The notes beneath the pieces are model-generated. The model worked only from the letters and a program-made list of their open reading frames with translations, searched no databases and was not told the DNA's origin. 32,329 nt of DNA from a virus: the IMG/VR virus record IMGVR_UViG_3300030101_002926, positions 1 through 32,329 of that record; one strand, given 5' to 3'. The translations under genes and the position numbers were made by a program. Positions 18,067 to 25,990 of the stretch are shown here, one piece after another. The first letter of the stretch is position 1. Each line of letters starts with the position of its first letter.

Positions 18067-18500
18067 TGAAACGTACTTGTACTGTCGCTGATACTTTCTA
18101 TAGTTTGCTCCTCAATTATTTTTGTCATAGATTTTATCCCTGGTGTTTCTAGCGTTTCATAGTAACTAAAGGATGCACCCTCATTGACGATTGAATATTG
18201 AGGCTTAGTTGTTAGATCTGGCATAACATAAGTTGTAGCTGTTCCTGATACTGTTCCTGCTGTTTTAACAAAACCAGATGGTGCAATATTATTAGTAGAA
18301 GGCTTGACATTATGACCACCAAAAGTTAGCTCATACCCATTCCTAAATTCAAACACGGTCAGGTCGCGTTTTAAAATTGTCTTCGTCTCGGTGTGATTTT
18401 GTAAAACTCCCTGCTGAAAATTTGGCACTATTTTTTCTGCCCTAACTTGTGGGGCAAAAGTAATAAATAAAAGTGCAATCTTAGTCCACTTTGATTTCAT
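18063..18500 (-). CDS. Exported protein with signal peptide, unknown
   Basis: 145 aa. Basic N-terminus MKSKWTK, hydrophobic core IALLFITFAP and a probable cleavage after VRA. The mature protein is Thr/Ser/Gly-rich, likely beta. It includes DLTVFEFRNGYELTFGG and SFSYYETLETPG. Start overlaps the previous gene by 20 nt and its stop overlaps the next start by 4 nt. Not recognised; its arrangement in a chain of exported proteins implies a shared role at the envelope. Confidence 0.6.
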   Translation of the reverse strand: MKSKWTKIALLFITFAPQVRAEKIVPNFQQGVLQNHTETKTILKRDLTVFEFRNGYELTFGGHNVKPSTNNIAPSGFVKTAGTVSGTATTYVMPDLTTKPQYSIVNEGASFSYYETLETPGIKSMTKIIEEQTIESISDSTSTFQ

Positions 18501-18957
18501 TAATAATTTGCCCTAAAGCAACCGTATTTGCTCCTCCAGCCGTCAAAGTTATTGCGGTATCTGTGATCGTGCCAGCGAGCGACCCTGCTGTGCCTGAAGC
18601 TGTGGTCACAATGTCTGAGAAGTTAGGTGTGGCTCCTGTGGTAACTGCACTCGTAGGCAAAGTATCGCCTGTATTTAGAGAAGCACTAAAACTAAATGCT
18701 GCACCTGGAACATCTTGTGTCGCTGCAATGGCCCCTGGAGTATAAATCCCTGAAGTCACTGTGCCAGCACTAACAGTATTAGCCGTGGTGCCATCGGTTG
18801 TATCTACCCCTGAACCTGAAATAGCAAACGATGTACCTATACGTTTTGCGTGAGTCGCTGCCGCCCCCACGGTCAAAGAAGTTGATTTAGTAATGCTGTG
18901 CGTAAGATCGGCGTTAGCTGGAGCTGCTAATAGCAAAAGAAGAAATAGTTTTTTCAT
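18481..18957 (-). CDS. Exported Thr/Ala/Gly-rich protein, unknown
   Basis: 158 aa. Signal peptide MKKLFLLLLLAAPANA. The mature part is very low in charge and rich in Thr, Ala, Gly and Ser, with alternating hydrophobic/polar residues (SFSASLNTGDTLPTS, TITDTAITLTAGG). This is the composition of extracellular beta-structured or fibre-like proteins. ATG overlaps the preceding stop (GCATGA). Possible surface or envelope component; function unknown. No catalytic motif is visible, so it is not an evident endolysin. Confidence 0.6.
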   Translation of the reverse strand: MKKLFLLLLLAAPANADLTHSITKSTSLTVGAAATHAKRIGTSFAISGSGVDTTDGTTANTVSAGTVTSGIYTPGAIAATQDVPGAAFSFSASLNTGDTLPTSAVTTGATPNFSDIVTTASGTAGSLAGTITDTAITLTAGGANTVALGQIINEIKVD

Positions 18958-19352
18958 GCGTTATTTGGATCAGGTTTTTTAGTAATGACTTGCACCTCAG
19001 TTGGAGGATATTTAACAAGGATAGTGTGTGTATTACCTCCTCCACCATCGCCGTTTTTCTTTTTAGCCGTTGCACCCTTCGATACATTTAGTCCATAACT
19101 TGTCAGGACCGTTCCTAACATCGCACTCGCAAAACTGGTGTCGGGTCGTTGGTCAGGCATCTCAAATTCTATATTTCCTATTTTAATTACTGGTGGAAAT
19201 GAGATATAGGCTAGGCTTAAAATACTCAATGACCACACTAGGACAAGCGTTTTGACCCCATTACTTAAATAAAATAGGATCATATCTTGATACTCAGGCA
19301 TATCATCTTCGTCTTTTACTTCTATGCTTTGAGTTTGGTTTTTGTCAGCCAT
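18954..19352 (-). CDS. Membrane protein, possible holin-like
   Basis: 132 aa. An acidic N-terminus (~1-28), a hydrophobic helix ~33-55 (GVKTLVLVWSLSILSLAYISF), a short loop, an amphipathic/hydrophobic segment ~73-90 (FASAMLGTVLTSYGLNVSKG), then a basic and glycine-rich C-terminus. Holins often have this size and layout, but no family is recognised. It is the first of four genes coupled by overlaps down to 17386, and follows the exonuclease by 31 nt. Confidence 0.55.
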   Translation of the reverse strand: MADKNQTQSIEVKDEDDMPEYQDMILFYLSNGVKTLVLVWSLSILSLAYISFPPVIKIGNIEFEMPDQRPDTSFASAMLGTVLTSYGLNVSKGATAKKKNGDGGGGNTHTILVKYPPTEVQVITKKPDPNNA

Positions 19353-19383
19353 AAGCTAAGTCTGCGGGGTCGTTGATGATATT

Positions 19384-20166
19384 TTAATCATGTAATGTCG
19401 GAATAAACACCCCCTCAATAGACGTTGGTGGTTCCCATTCAACTGGTTTCTCAGCCGTAAAGTCATATTCATTCTGTCTTAAAATCCTTGCACACCTAGC
19501 TTGAGAAAGAATATCTGGTATATCAGGATCTTTTGCTGCTGCCTTTAAATAAGCAGCTCTAACCTTCTCCCACATCTGCAACTCGCTAGTACAGTCGGCA
19601 AGTAACTTCTTTGCTGTAACGGGGCCGTAGCCTTTTAATCCAGGGAATCCATCAGTTGCATCACCCGTTAAAATCGTTTGATAAAAAGATTGATCAGCAT
19701 CAAACTGTTGAATCCTTTGGATCTTGCCTTCAGCGTTTAAATGATTACCTGGAATAGTTTTTAAATCTTTATCCCTTGAGTAGATAACATCTCCACTCTC
19801 TTGATCTGCAAGGATGCCAACAACATCATCGGCCTCCGTTAATGGAAGCGTGATGACTTCAAATGTGTCACGTAACCATTGGCGTAATACTGAATACCCT
19901 GCTGGCTTTCTAAATTTACGTCTGTTCGATTTGTAATTTGAATAGACACCGTACCTGAAGTTACTGGAGTCACCCAAGGCCAAGAGTATTTTGTGGTCTG
20001 GGCATAGCTTTTGTATGCGTTCAATCTCTGCGGTAACAGCATGTTTAGCCTCATCTAGGTTTGTTTGATAAGTCCATACTTCTGGACTCCACTCGCATTC
20101 ATATTCTGCGGATGTCATAGCCCGATAAGCATCAGGCTCAATGTCATAAAAAAGTTTTTTTTCCAT
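19384..20166 (-). CDS. 5'-3' exonuclease, T7 gp6-like (FEN/RNase H family)
   Basis: 260 aa, close to T7 gp6 (300). Metal-binding acidic residues occur in FYDIEPDAY, in EADDVVGILAD (paired D) and in SRDKDLKTIPG. The helix-3-turn-helix is GDATDGFPGLKGYGPVTAKKLL-like (in two parts, DATDGFPGLKGYGP and VTAKKLL). The C-terminal 'ARILRQNEYDF' stretch closely mirrors gp6. It removes RNA primers and degrades DNA during replication and recombination. It lies last in the replication block, after the primase-helicase and three small genes. Confidence 0.92.
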   Translation of the reverse strand: MEKKLFYDIEPDAYRAMTSAEYECEWSPEVWTYQTNLDEAKHAVTAEIERIQKLCPDHKILLALGDSSNFRYGVYSNYKSNRRKFRKPAGYSVLRQWLRDTFEVITLPLTEADDVVGILADQESGDVIYSRDKDLKTIPGNHLNAEGKIQRIQQFDADQSFYQTILTGDATDGFPGLKGYGPVTAKKLLADCTSELQMWEKVRAAYLKAAAKDPDIPDILSQARCARILRQNEYDFTAEKPVEWEPPTSIEGVFIPTLHD

Positions 20167-20245
20167 TGTTTTTCCAATGTTTGATTAAAAGTTTGAGTTG
20201 ACGTATTCGCTCCTCTGCATGGGCGATTTTCTCATCGGGAGTCAT
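20144..20245 (-). CDS. 33-aa coupled microprotein
   Basis: ATG (20245) overlaps the TGA of the 70-aa gene (ATGA), and its own stop lies 23 nt inside the exonuclease gene. It encodes a basic helix: MTPDEKIAHAEERIRQLKLL then IKHWKNNGKKTFL. Chained overlaps make translation likely even if the peptide only maintains coupling to the exonuclease start. Function unknown. Confidence 0.4.
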   Translation of the reverse strand: MTPDEKIAHAEERIRQLKLLIKHWKNNGKKTFL

Positions 20246-20454
20246 CCGTAATTGTCCAAGAGGTGAAGGAGAGCTGTTACATAGCCGTCGTTCCAAATCT
20301 CTTGAACCTTGTTTCCTTCTTCATGTGCTTCTTTGTAAGCTTCTTCAGCTTTCAGCTTCAGAGTTTTGACGTAAATCATTTGATTCTGGGTCAACCTCCC
20401 TGACGCTTCTAATGTTTTCGAGGTCAACGATTCTTGATGAGTGATCTCTGTCAT
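20242..20454 (-). CDS. Small hypothetical helical protein
   Basis: 70 aa. Predicted mostly helical: QNQMIYVKTLKLKAEEAYKE then EIWNDGYVTALLHLL. It overlaps the preceding small gene by 110 nt in another frame, which is unusual; one of the two may be spurious, or both are used. Of the two, this one has the better helical pattern and is coupled to the 33-aa peptide downstream. Confidence 0.5.
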   Translation of the reverse strand: MTEITHQESLTSKTLEASGRLTQNQMIYVKTLKLKAEEAYKEAHEEGNKVQEIWNDGYVTALLHLLDNYG

Positions 20455-20599
20455 TTTCTTGGTAGATAACGGTGCATGATGTTGGATAAGTTTCAGTAAC
20501 CATTGCTTGTTTCCAATGTGATGCTCGGAAAAAGATGAATACTGCTTGGGCTCGATTGAGCTGATTCCAGTTCAGAACTGGGTGTCCTGGTCGTGCCAT
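20345..20599 (-). CDS. Small hypothetical protein, beta-rich
   Basis: 84 aa from ATG 20599 (MARPGHPVLNWNQLN), which lies 28 nt inside the end of the primase-helicase gene. The frame remains open further upstream inside the primase, but that part is only a shadow of it. Strands such as AQAVFIFFRASHW and SCTVIYQEN suggest a small beta domain. Shares 110 nt with the next gene in a different frame. Function unknown. Confidence 0.45.
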   Translation of the reverse strand: MARPGHPVLNWNQLNRAQAVFIFFRASHWKQAMVTETYPTSCTVIYQENDRDHSSRIVDLENIRSVREVDPESNDLRQNSEAES

Positions 20600-22155
20600 T
20601 TGTGAGCTAGTTGTTGAGTTGTTTCGTCGAACTCGAAAGAGCCTGCATAACCACATCGGCCCAACATGCGGTTTTTTAAGCATTTCGAGTGAGTGAGGTT
20701 TGATCCTCTCGATCTGTTTAAGGCCCATATCGTGTCGGCAAGTTGAACAATTGAATGTGAGTTCCTTATGTTGTGCAGCTCTGGGGCAGCTCCGTTCTCA
20801 AAGTTCTCTCCAGAAGAGGAGCGATTAAGATGACTAATAGCAAATACTGTGCATTTAGTAGCCGCAATAAAGCTTCTTATCTTTGTAACGAGAGCGTCTA
20901 ACTGCCTTGTGTCTTGTGCTAATCCACTTCCTAAGATCGTTAAATGATCTAAGTAAATGTGTTGGCAACCAAGACTTCTGACCATGTAATTCATCCGCTG
21001 GAGGATGACCTTTTCATCGAGTGATCCAAAGTGATCAAATAACTCAAGCCTTCCAGAACCAGTGACAAACTTGTCAGCTTGGGCAATGTTTTGTACTTGC
21101 TCATCAGTTAGCCCTGCATAGTTTTCCCTGGCATGAATTTGAACGCCTGCTGCCTGACCAACAAAGCGGAAGACCGCTTCTTCGGCTGTTTCTTCAAGGC
21201 CAATCCACCCCACTTTTATTCCATTTTCCATATCGCCAATAGCTAATTTTCTGGCAAAGGTTGTCTTACCCACGCCTGAACCCGCTATTAGGATGATGAG
21301 TTGATTGTCGTAAAAAGGAGTTTTGTCATTCCAAAACGGAAAAGCACAATTAGTAGCCTTTCTCTCTGGTGGTTTGTTAACTAAGCCTGCATAAGTAGAT
21401 GCAGATTTAATGCCATCAGGTCGGATCTCCTTGGCTGCTTTGATCGCTTCATTAACTGCATGACTTCCTAGTTCTTGCAGCGTGTCGTTGGCATCTTTCT
21501 TGGGAAAGACAACACGCCTAACTTTGCCTGCTTCAAAAAGACTAACGAGATCACTCGCTGCATTTTCTCCAGGCTCATCCATATCTGTGGCGATATAGAC
21601 AGTTTTAAAAGCACTAAAGAAATCAATGTTTTTCTTGACAAAATTTGCTGCATTTTGAGCCCCATTTGGAACCGAAATTCCTACGACTGTTCCTCTGGTG
21701 GAGTGGTAGATGCTTGGTGCATCCATTTCTCCTTCGCAAATAGCGATTGCGTCGTGGTGGCTAGGATTTGCGAGATGTGAACCAAACCCTGCGACTTTCT
21801 TTGCGTCTCCTCTCCAAGAAGTTTTTCCATTTCTAATTTTTTGTGCAATGTTTACGCCTTTTTTATCCCTGTATTGGAAGGCCACTCCATCGGCGTATTT
21901 GTAAACGCCGTATTGATCTAAAACTTTTTTAGGTATTCCTCTGTAGTGATCTGCATCCCAAGGAACGGTTAGATCAACGTCGATCATTGGCCGAATAGGT
22001 TTCGGTTTGGAAGTTTTTTCAACTTCTTCTCCTTCGCCTTTCGTGTATTTTTGGCAGACGAAACAGTACGAGTGGTCTGTGTAGACCGCCAAAGCATCAC
22101 TGCTATCGCAGTCGGGGCAAGGATCGTGCCGAAGAAAACGGGATTCACCCATCAC
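20572..22155 (-). CDS. Primase-helicase, T7 gp4-like
   Basis: 527 aa (T7 gp4 is 566). An N-terminal zinc-binding domain has Cys13, Cys16, Cys31, Cys34. The TOPRIM primase core has EGEMDA (Glu141) and a DMDEPGE motif (Asp191, Asp193). The RecA-like helicase has a Walker A GSGVGKTT (~292-299), Walker B YLDHL (Asp403) and the SHLNR sensor. The C-terminus ends in an acidic-then-Phe tail (DQDTQF); in T7 the terminal aromatic residue contacts the DNA polymerase. It primes and unwinds DNA at the fork. Its start overlaps the zinc-ribbon gene by 11 nt. Confidence 0.95.
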   Translation of the reverse strand: MMGESRFLRHDPCPDCDSSDALAVYTDHSYCFVCQKYTKGEGEEVEKTSKPKPIRPMIDVDLTVPWDADHYRGIPKKVLDQYGVYKYADGVAFQYRDKKGVNIAQKIRNGKTSWRGDAKKVAGFGSHLANPSHHDAIAICEGEMDAPSIYHSTRGTVVGISVPNGAQNAANFVKKNIDFFSAFKTVYIATDMDEPGENAASDLVSLFEAGKVRRVVFPKKDANDTLQELGSHAVNEAIKAAKEIRPDGIKSASTYAGLVNKPPERKATNCAFPFWNDKTPFYDNQLIILIAGSGVGKTTFARKLAIGDMENGIKVGWIGLEETAEEAVFRFVGQAAGVQIHARENYAGLTDEQVQNIAQADKFVTGSGRLELFDHFGSLDEKVILQRMNYMVRSLGCQHIYLDHLTILGSGLAQDTRQLDALVTKIRSFIAATKCTVFAISHLNRSSSGENFENGAAPELHNIRNSHSIVQLADTIWALNRSRGSNLTHSKCLKNRMLGRCGYAGSFEFDETTQQLAHKWHDQDTQF

Positions 22156-22342
22156 CCCCCCTAATCGGAATATCAGGAACTAAACCTCTTGTTTTGCCAG
22201 CATTAACAGCTAAGTATTCAAGAGTGGTAAATGTTTTGTGGCACTTTTTACAAATCCGATAACGCCTAATTTCACCATTGGAACTTTTAGGCTGACTATC
22301 GACTTTTGATTCTTCATGTCCACAGTTAGGACATTTAATCAT
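22145..22342 (-). CDS. Small zinc-ribbon protein, NrdR-N-terminus-like
   Basis: 65 aa from ATG 22342. It has a GGGAGG ribosome site 6 nt upstream; a TTG two codons earlier is less likely. Two CxxC pairs (Cys4/Cys7 in CPNCGHEESKV, Cys31/Cys34 in CKKC) are separated by a basic segment ending RRYRICKKCHKTFTTLEY. This is the zinc ribbon of NrdR repressors, without the ATP-cone domain. It could bind nucleic acid or regulate. It overlaps RusA upstream by 8 nt and the primase downstream by 11 nt, so it belongs to the replication operon. Confidence 0.7.
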   Translation of the reverse strand: MIKCPNCGHEESKVDSQPKSSNGEIRRYRICKKCHKTFTTLEYLAVNAGKTRGLVPDIPIRGGDG

Positions 22343-22709
22343 CGTCAACCTCCCAAGTAATTTGAATGATGATGTGAGAGTCTTTAATTTTCACTTTTGT
22401 AAAAGATAAATTGAGATTTGGAATAACTTTTACGCTGTCATCCGTCCACAGAATGTTTTTAGCTGCGTCCATAACTGAGCCAGATTTATTATCAAGATCT
22501 CCCATTTCTGCCCCACGAAAAAACATGTCTAGTCGGTGTACTTTTGTAAGTGGTTCAAGTTTCCATTGTTCTTTTAAATGAACCTTGGCTTCTTTTAACC
22601 AACTCTTGTACTGAGGTGGATTGTATGGACGCTTTTGGCCCATAAATGATCTTGGTCTTGGCTTAGATATTGGACGTATAGGTAAATCAATCTGCTTAAA
22701 CTTCAGCAT
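22335..22709 (-). CDS. Holliday junction resolvase, RusA-like
   Basis: 124 aa, the family length. N-terminal PISKPRPR and the RPYNPPQYKSW loop, then the catalytic motif MGDLDNKSGSVMDAAK with Asp71 and Asp73, followed by WTDDS (Asp90/91). These positions nearly coincide with Asp70, Asp72 and Asp91 of E. coli RusA. It resolves branched DNA from recombination or before packaging, the role played by gp3 endonuclease I in T7. Overlaps SSB by one base. Confidence 0.9.
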   Translation of the reverse strand: MLKFKQIDLPIRPISKPRPRSFMGQKRPYNPPQYKSWLKEAKVHLKEQWKLEPLTKVHRLDMFFRGAEMGDLDNKSGSVMDAAKNILWTDDSVKVIPNLNLSFTKVKIKDSHIIIQITWEVDDD

Positions 22710-23269
22710 TAAAAGGACTTTTCAGCGTCTTCCTTTAATGAATAGCCGCCTTGAACACTGCCAAAGACATCATCATCAGAAGGAACAGAGCCGCCTGAAT
22801 ACTCCACATAATCAATAATCATTACCTTCATTGGATCAAGAGTCATGCCTGAGCCTGACTTCGCAGACCAAGGAACAATCTTAAAAGCAATAATGCCTTT
22901 TGATCCGTTGCCTATTTCTTTACTAACAGGCCACTTTTCTAAACGTGAATCAATAACATTTGGGCCTTGAGTTTTAGTTCCATTGTTGTCAATAAAACAT
23001 CTTTTTTTAAATTTTACGCAAAGTTTACTTGGGTCTTCTTTGTCTGGGTTGCAGTTAAACCACCAAGTATTTTTCTTGGCATCTTTTCCATGTATTTCTT
23101 CGAACTTATTCTCCATTAACATTGTCCATTCAATAGTTTTTGGATCTTTGCTATCTAAAAGCAATTCCATTGTCCATTCATCAGGCTTACCGTCTTCGTA
23201 TGCCTTTCTTGCTTCTCCTAATCCTTTAAACCAGCGAAGTTCTCCTGGTGGTGTTTTAACAAGTTCCAA
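22709..23269 (-). CDS. Single-stranded DNA-binding protein, T7 gp2.5-like
   Basis: 186 aa. An OB-fold type beta protein, with DEWTMELLLDSKDP and WWFNCNPD segments, then GIIAFKIVPWSA and KVMIIDYVEY strands. The C-terminus is acidic and ends in an aromatic residue (KEDAEKSF), the hallmark by which gp2.5 contacts other replisome parts. Start is uncertain: TTG at 23269 has GGGGG 7 nt upstream, and an ATT at 23287, preceded by AAGG, could add six residues (DGGIN before LELV). Coats ssDNA at the fork. First gene after the RNA polymerase, 84 nt away. Confidence 0.85.
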   Translation of the reverse strand: MELVKTPPGELRWFKGLGEARKAYEDGKPDEWTMELLLDSKDPKTIEWTMLMENKFEEIHGKDAKKNTWWFNCNPDKEDPSKLCVKFKKRCFIDNNGTKTQGPNVIDSRLEKWPVSKEIGNGSKGIIAFKIVPWSAKSGSGMTLDPMKVMIIDYVEYSGGSVPSDDDVFGSVQGGYSLKEDAEKSF

Positions 23270-23353
23270 GTTGATGCCCCCATCAATAAGTTTGCCTTAT
23301 GAACATACAGCACTCTTCACCCCCTGTCGTGTCGTATGAACAATATTTTCATT

Positions 23354-25972
23354 TCAAGAAAATAAGTAAGGATTTGTTCCAATTAGTCTTGGGTCGAGAC
23401 TGCCTTGTTTCGGTAGTTCAGGCAATAACACCCCTGTAGACAACTGGATTTCGTCAACAAAGCCTATTAACCAATTAGGGGCGTAAAGCTCGTTAAAAGT
23501 ATCGTGAAGTGTCTCATGAGCCTTGCCAGCATTGGCCGCATGTACCGCAAAACAATCGTGATTTGTCAGGACTTGTATGTTTTGCTCCACGGCCTTGTAA
23601 ACGAAGTTAATACAAAAAGCAGAATCCCAACTATGTGTAAAGTTCGCGGCTATTCCTTTATTGGCTTGTGTCGCACATAGAGGTGCATCTGTGGGTTGAT
23701 CTTTAATATTCATCGTTGCATGTTTGCCAAATAACATTGTCTGAATCCTTTTAATCTGTGGTTCTCTATCTGCAATTCTCATGGGCCATCCGCTTTGAGT
23801 TGTCCACTCCAGGGCGTAACCCTTCGACATTACTTTTCTTGTTACTTTGTGGAGCCATTTCTTAAACTCAAGGCAAGGTTTAATTCTCTGTTTCGTTTCA
23901 TCCCATAAATGACTCGCTAAATATTTTGCAGGGATCGCTACCTCGTATGTGAAATTTTCAAGCGGTACATATCCCAGATGTTCATCTAATCGCTCAACCA
24001 AGGAATCACATAAGGACATATATGAGCCGCCATACGGAGCTGCAAGAATTGGTTGCTTACATAAAGACCTGTTGATTCCTTTTTTTAGCCATATTTGTGC
24101 TAACGCTTTGTCTCTTTCTTCTCCGAACTGAAGATCGTGAACCAATCTTTCTGTGACTTTTTCAGCGACAAGGGTGTAAAGATCCCTTCGTTCGTCACCA
24201 AATAAATTACACTCCTTACCAACCTTTTCTGACCTCAACAAGGCCGCAAGTATCCCGCACCCTGAAGTAGTCTGATCGAAGCGAACTGGGCATCCTGTTT
24301 TACCTGTTTCGAGTACCTCTTTTACCCCCTTGCAAGCCTGTAAAAATTGCCAGGGATCGTTAGCGTTTCGCCACAATTCAAGTTTTCCAAGTGGGTCTTC
24401 TGCCGCTGCCTTCATCAAATCAATATTCTTTTTCCCCCAGTTCAGACGTTCATCCCATGATTTTCTCCCGTATCCATAATGTCCGGCAGCTCCTTTCAAT
24501 AACCAATCAAAAGCCTCGTCGTTAACTGGCAGCTTTTCAGCAAAGTCCAGCATGGCCTTTTCGTAGTCTGGGCCTTGATGAGATACATATTTGTTAGATG
24601 TATAAAGTCTTGATCTATGGTCAGCGTGGTAAGCCTGATAAACAGTCCTATCTGCTAATCCTTCAGCCTCTTGTAACGCACGTTCAATCTTGATTCTTCT
24701 GGGTCTGTTTTGTTCTCTGTCTCTATGAGCCATCGAAGCAAGACGATTCCTAATCTTTAAGTCCTCTGGAGCTGGATCTTGCCCTAACCGTTCAGGAACA
24801 TCTAAGGGAACCTTTGCACAAGGCCACAAGCCCTCTGTTCCGTTCTCCCATGTATTTCTTTGGCATTCGATTATGCCCCGCTTAACGTGAAGTGGAGTCG
24901 CTTGGAGGTGGTTTGTCGCTACAAATGTTTTTGTTAGCTCTGCTTTTCTGTAATGCTCTATTGCTGTGGTGTCTTTTTCTTCAGCGTCGTGAATTGGAAC
25001 TCTGACAAAACATTCTTCGTTGCCTAATCTTCCTCCTCCATACAATCCAGGCCAAGGAGCTGGTGGAGATACCATTGCCGAATAAGCAACCTTATAAGTA
25101 GAAGGTGGGCAGCTCTTGATTACTTTTTCAGCGTGATCTGTAGGAACTACAAATTTGGGAGTAGTACGACCAATCTTTCTTGTAATAACTTGAATTAAGC
25201 CTGTATGTATCAAATGATCTAAAAGGAACTGACCAATATGAAGGCGACTTAAATCATTAAAAGGAAGAACAGGACAACCCATCTTCCTCATTATTTCCAT
25301 TGTGCTGATCTTGTTACGGCTCAAGCCTTGCTTCATTAAGTGCCGCAGCTCCACCGGACTTTTATCTGCCAGCCTCATTAATCGGATCTCTTTTTCAACC
25401 GCAGCTCCTAAGCCTTGACAGAAAGTGGCGATCCTTTGCCTTCTACTTAATTGATCGAGGGTCGCTACCAGGGCGATGGTTGCAACATGCTCTGGAGATT
25501 TAAAAGGATCAAAGAAAGGAATTGCAGCTCCATGAAATCTTGCTTTGTCTGGATTCTCTACAAATTCAATAAAAGTTTTATTTAATCGACTGCTTAAATC
25601 ATCAACTAATAATCCATATAATTTTCTGCCATAAATTAATGCACTTTCTTTTCCTATCTCTTTAAGTTTCCTTTCATTAGTTCTATGTGTTTCTTCAGCT
25701 CTTTTTTCTGCACGTAATTGTCGTGCTAATTGCTCTTTTTCAAGCGTCTGTATATCTTGCAACTCAGAAAAACGGGTGTTTACGACCACGTTATTCGCAA
25801 CACTCTCGCAATGCCAGCTCTTATTGGTATCAAAAGAAAGTGTATAACTTGCTCTACGAGGTCTAAGATGTTGCTTATGCGAATTATGAGTTCGCAACCA
25901 GCCCAATGATAGCAAGGGATCTGAGCATTTTGCGTTGATCGTTTTTAAGGTAGAAAAAATATGTGTTTTCAC
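23354..25972 (-). CDS. DNA-directed RNA polymerase, T7 single-subunit type
   Basis: 872 aa from GTG 25972 (T7: 883). Motif A has Asp566 in the DQTTSGCG segment; motif B has Arg635, Lys639 and Tyr647-Gly648 with exactly T7 spacing; motif C has NHDCF with Asp806. The segment NKGIAANFTHSWDS matches the T7 'ESGIAPNFVHSQD' region. The end is YLFS in place of T7 FAFA. The part between motifs A and B is shorter than in T7. T7-like similarity begins near residue 67, so a GTG at 25789 (residue 62) is a real alternative start, leaving a ~220-nt leader. It transcribes the phage genome from its own promoters. Confidence 0.95.
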   Translation of the reverse strand: MKTHIFSTLKTINAKCSDPLLSLGWLRTHNSHKQHLRPRRASYTLSFDTNKSWHCESVANNVVVNTRFSELQDIQTLEKEQLARQLRAEKRAEETHRTNERKLKEIGKESALIYGRKLYGLLVDDLSSRLNKTFIEFVENPDKARFHGAAIPFFDPFKSPEHVATIALVATLDQLSRRQRIATFCQGLGAAVEKEIRLMRLADKSPVELRHLMKQGLSRNKISTMEIMRKMGCPVLPFNDLSRLHIGQFLLDHLIHTGLIQVITRKIGRTTPKFVVPTDHAEKVIKSCPPSTYKVAYSAMVSPPAPWPGLYGGGRLGNEECFVRVPIHDAEEKDTTAIEHYRKAELTKTFVATNHLQATPLHVKRGIIECQRNTWENGTEGLWPCAKVPLDVPERLGQDPAPEDLKIRNRLASMAHRDREQNRPRRIKIERALQEAEGLADRTVYQAYHADHRSRLYTSNKYVSHQGPDYEKAMLDFAEKLPVNDEAFDWLLKGAAGHYGYGRKSWDERLNWGKKNIDLMKAAAEDPLGKLELWRNANDPWQFLQACKGVKEVLETGKTGCPVRFDQTTSGCGILAALLRSEKVGKECNLFGDERRDLYTLVAEKVTERLVHDLQFGEERDKALAQIWLKKGINRSLCKQPILAAPYGGSYMSLCDSLVERLDEHLGYVPLENFTYEVAIPAKYLASHLWDETKQRIKPCLEFKKWLHKVTRKVMSKGYALEWTTQSGWPMRIADREPQIKRIQTMLFGKHATMNIKDQPTDAPLCATQANKGIAANFTHSWDSAFCINFVYKAVEQNIQVLTNHDCFAVHAANAGKAHETLHDTFNELYAPNWLIGFVDEIQLSTGVLLPELPKQGSLDPRLIGTNPYLFS
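25874..25896 (-). other. Anticodon-arm-like site, candidate attP core
   Basis: On the minus strand TGCGAA-CTCATAA-TTCGCA (25878-25896) forms inverted 6-bp arms around 7 nt. The 7 nt equal the anticodon loop of the tRNA-Met 150 bp away. Together with flanks, 11 bp (25882-25892) are identical to 26045-26055, and a TAAG follows at the same offset in both. Tyrosine recombinases that target tRNA anticodon arms use this geometry: inverted arms and a 7-bp overlap. Its use as attP is inference. Confidence 0.4.
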
Positions 25973-25973
25973 A

Positions 25974-25990
25974 GTGCGAACGGTGCGAAC
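25974..25990. repeat. Tandem GTGCGAAC repeats upstream of RNA polymerase
   Basis: GTGCGAAC occurs at 25974-25981 and 25983-25990 (period 9). The core TGCGAA also occurs, in one or other orientation, at 25794, 25878 and 25891. These look like protein-binding sites, for integrase or a repressor. Confidence 0.55.

Noticed and set aside
20589-20597. Near-copy of the ACCACGACC motif (GGTCGTGCC)
   Set aside because: One mismatch and inside coding sequence; not counted among the exact intergenic copies.
20600-20728. Upstream extension of the 84-aa gene to 127 aa
   Set aside because: Those codons lie wholly inside the primase-helicase in another frame; ATG 20599 is a better start.
25857-25930. A second full tRNA gene around the anticodon-like arm
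   Set aside because: No T arm with GTTCRA and no acceptor stem could be built; only the anticodon arm and a few flanking bases match.
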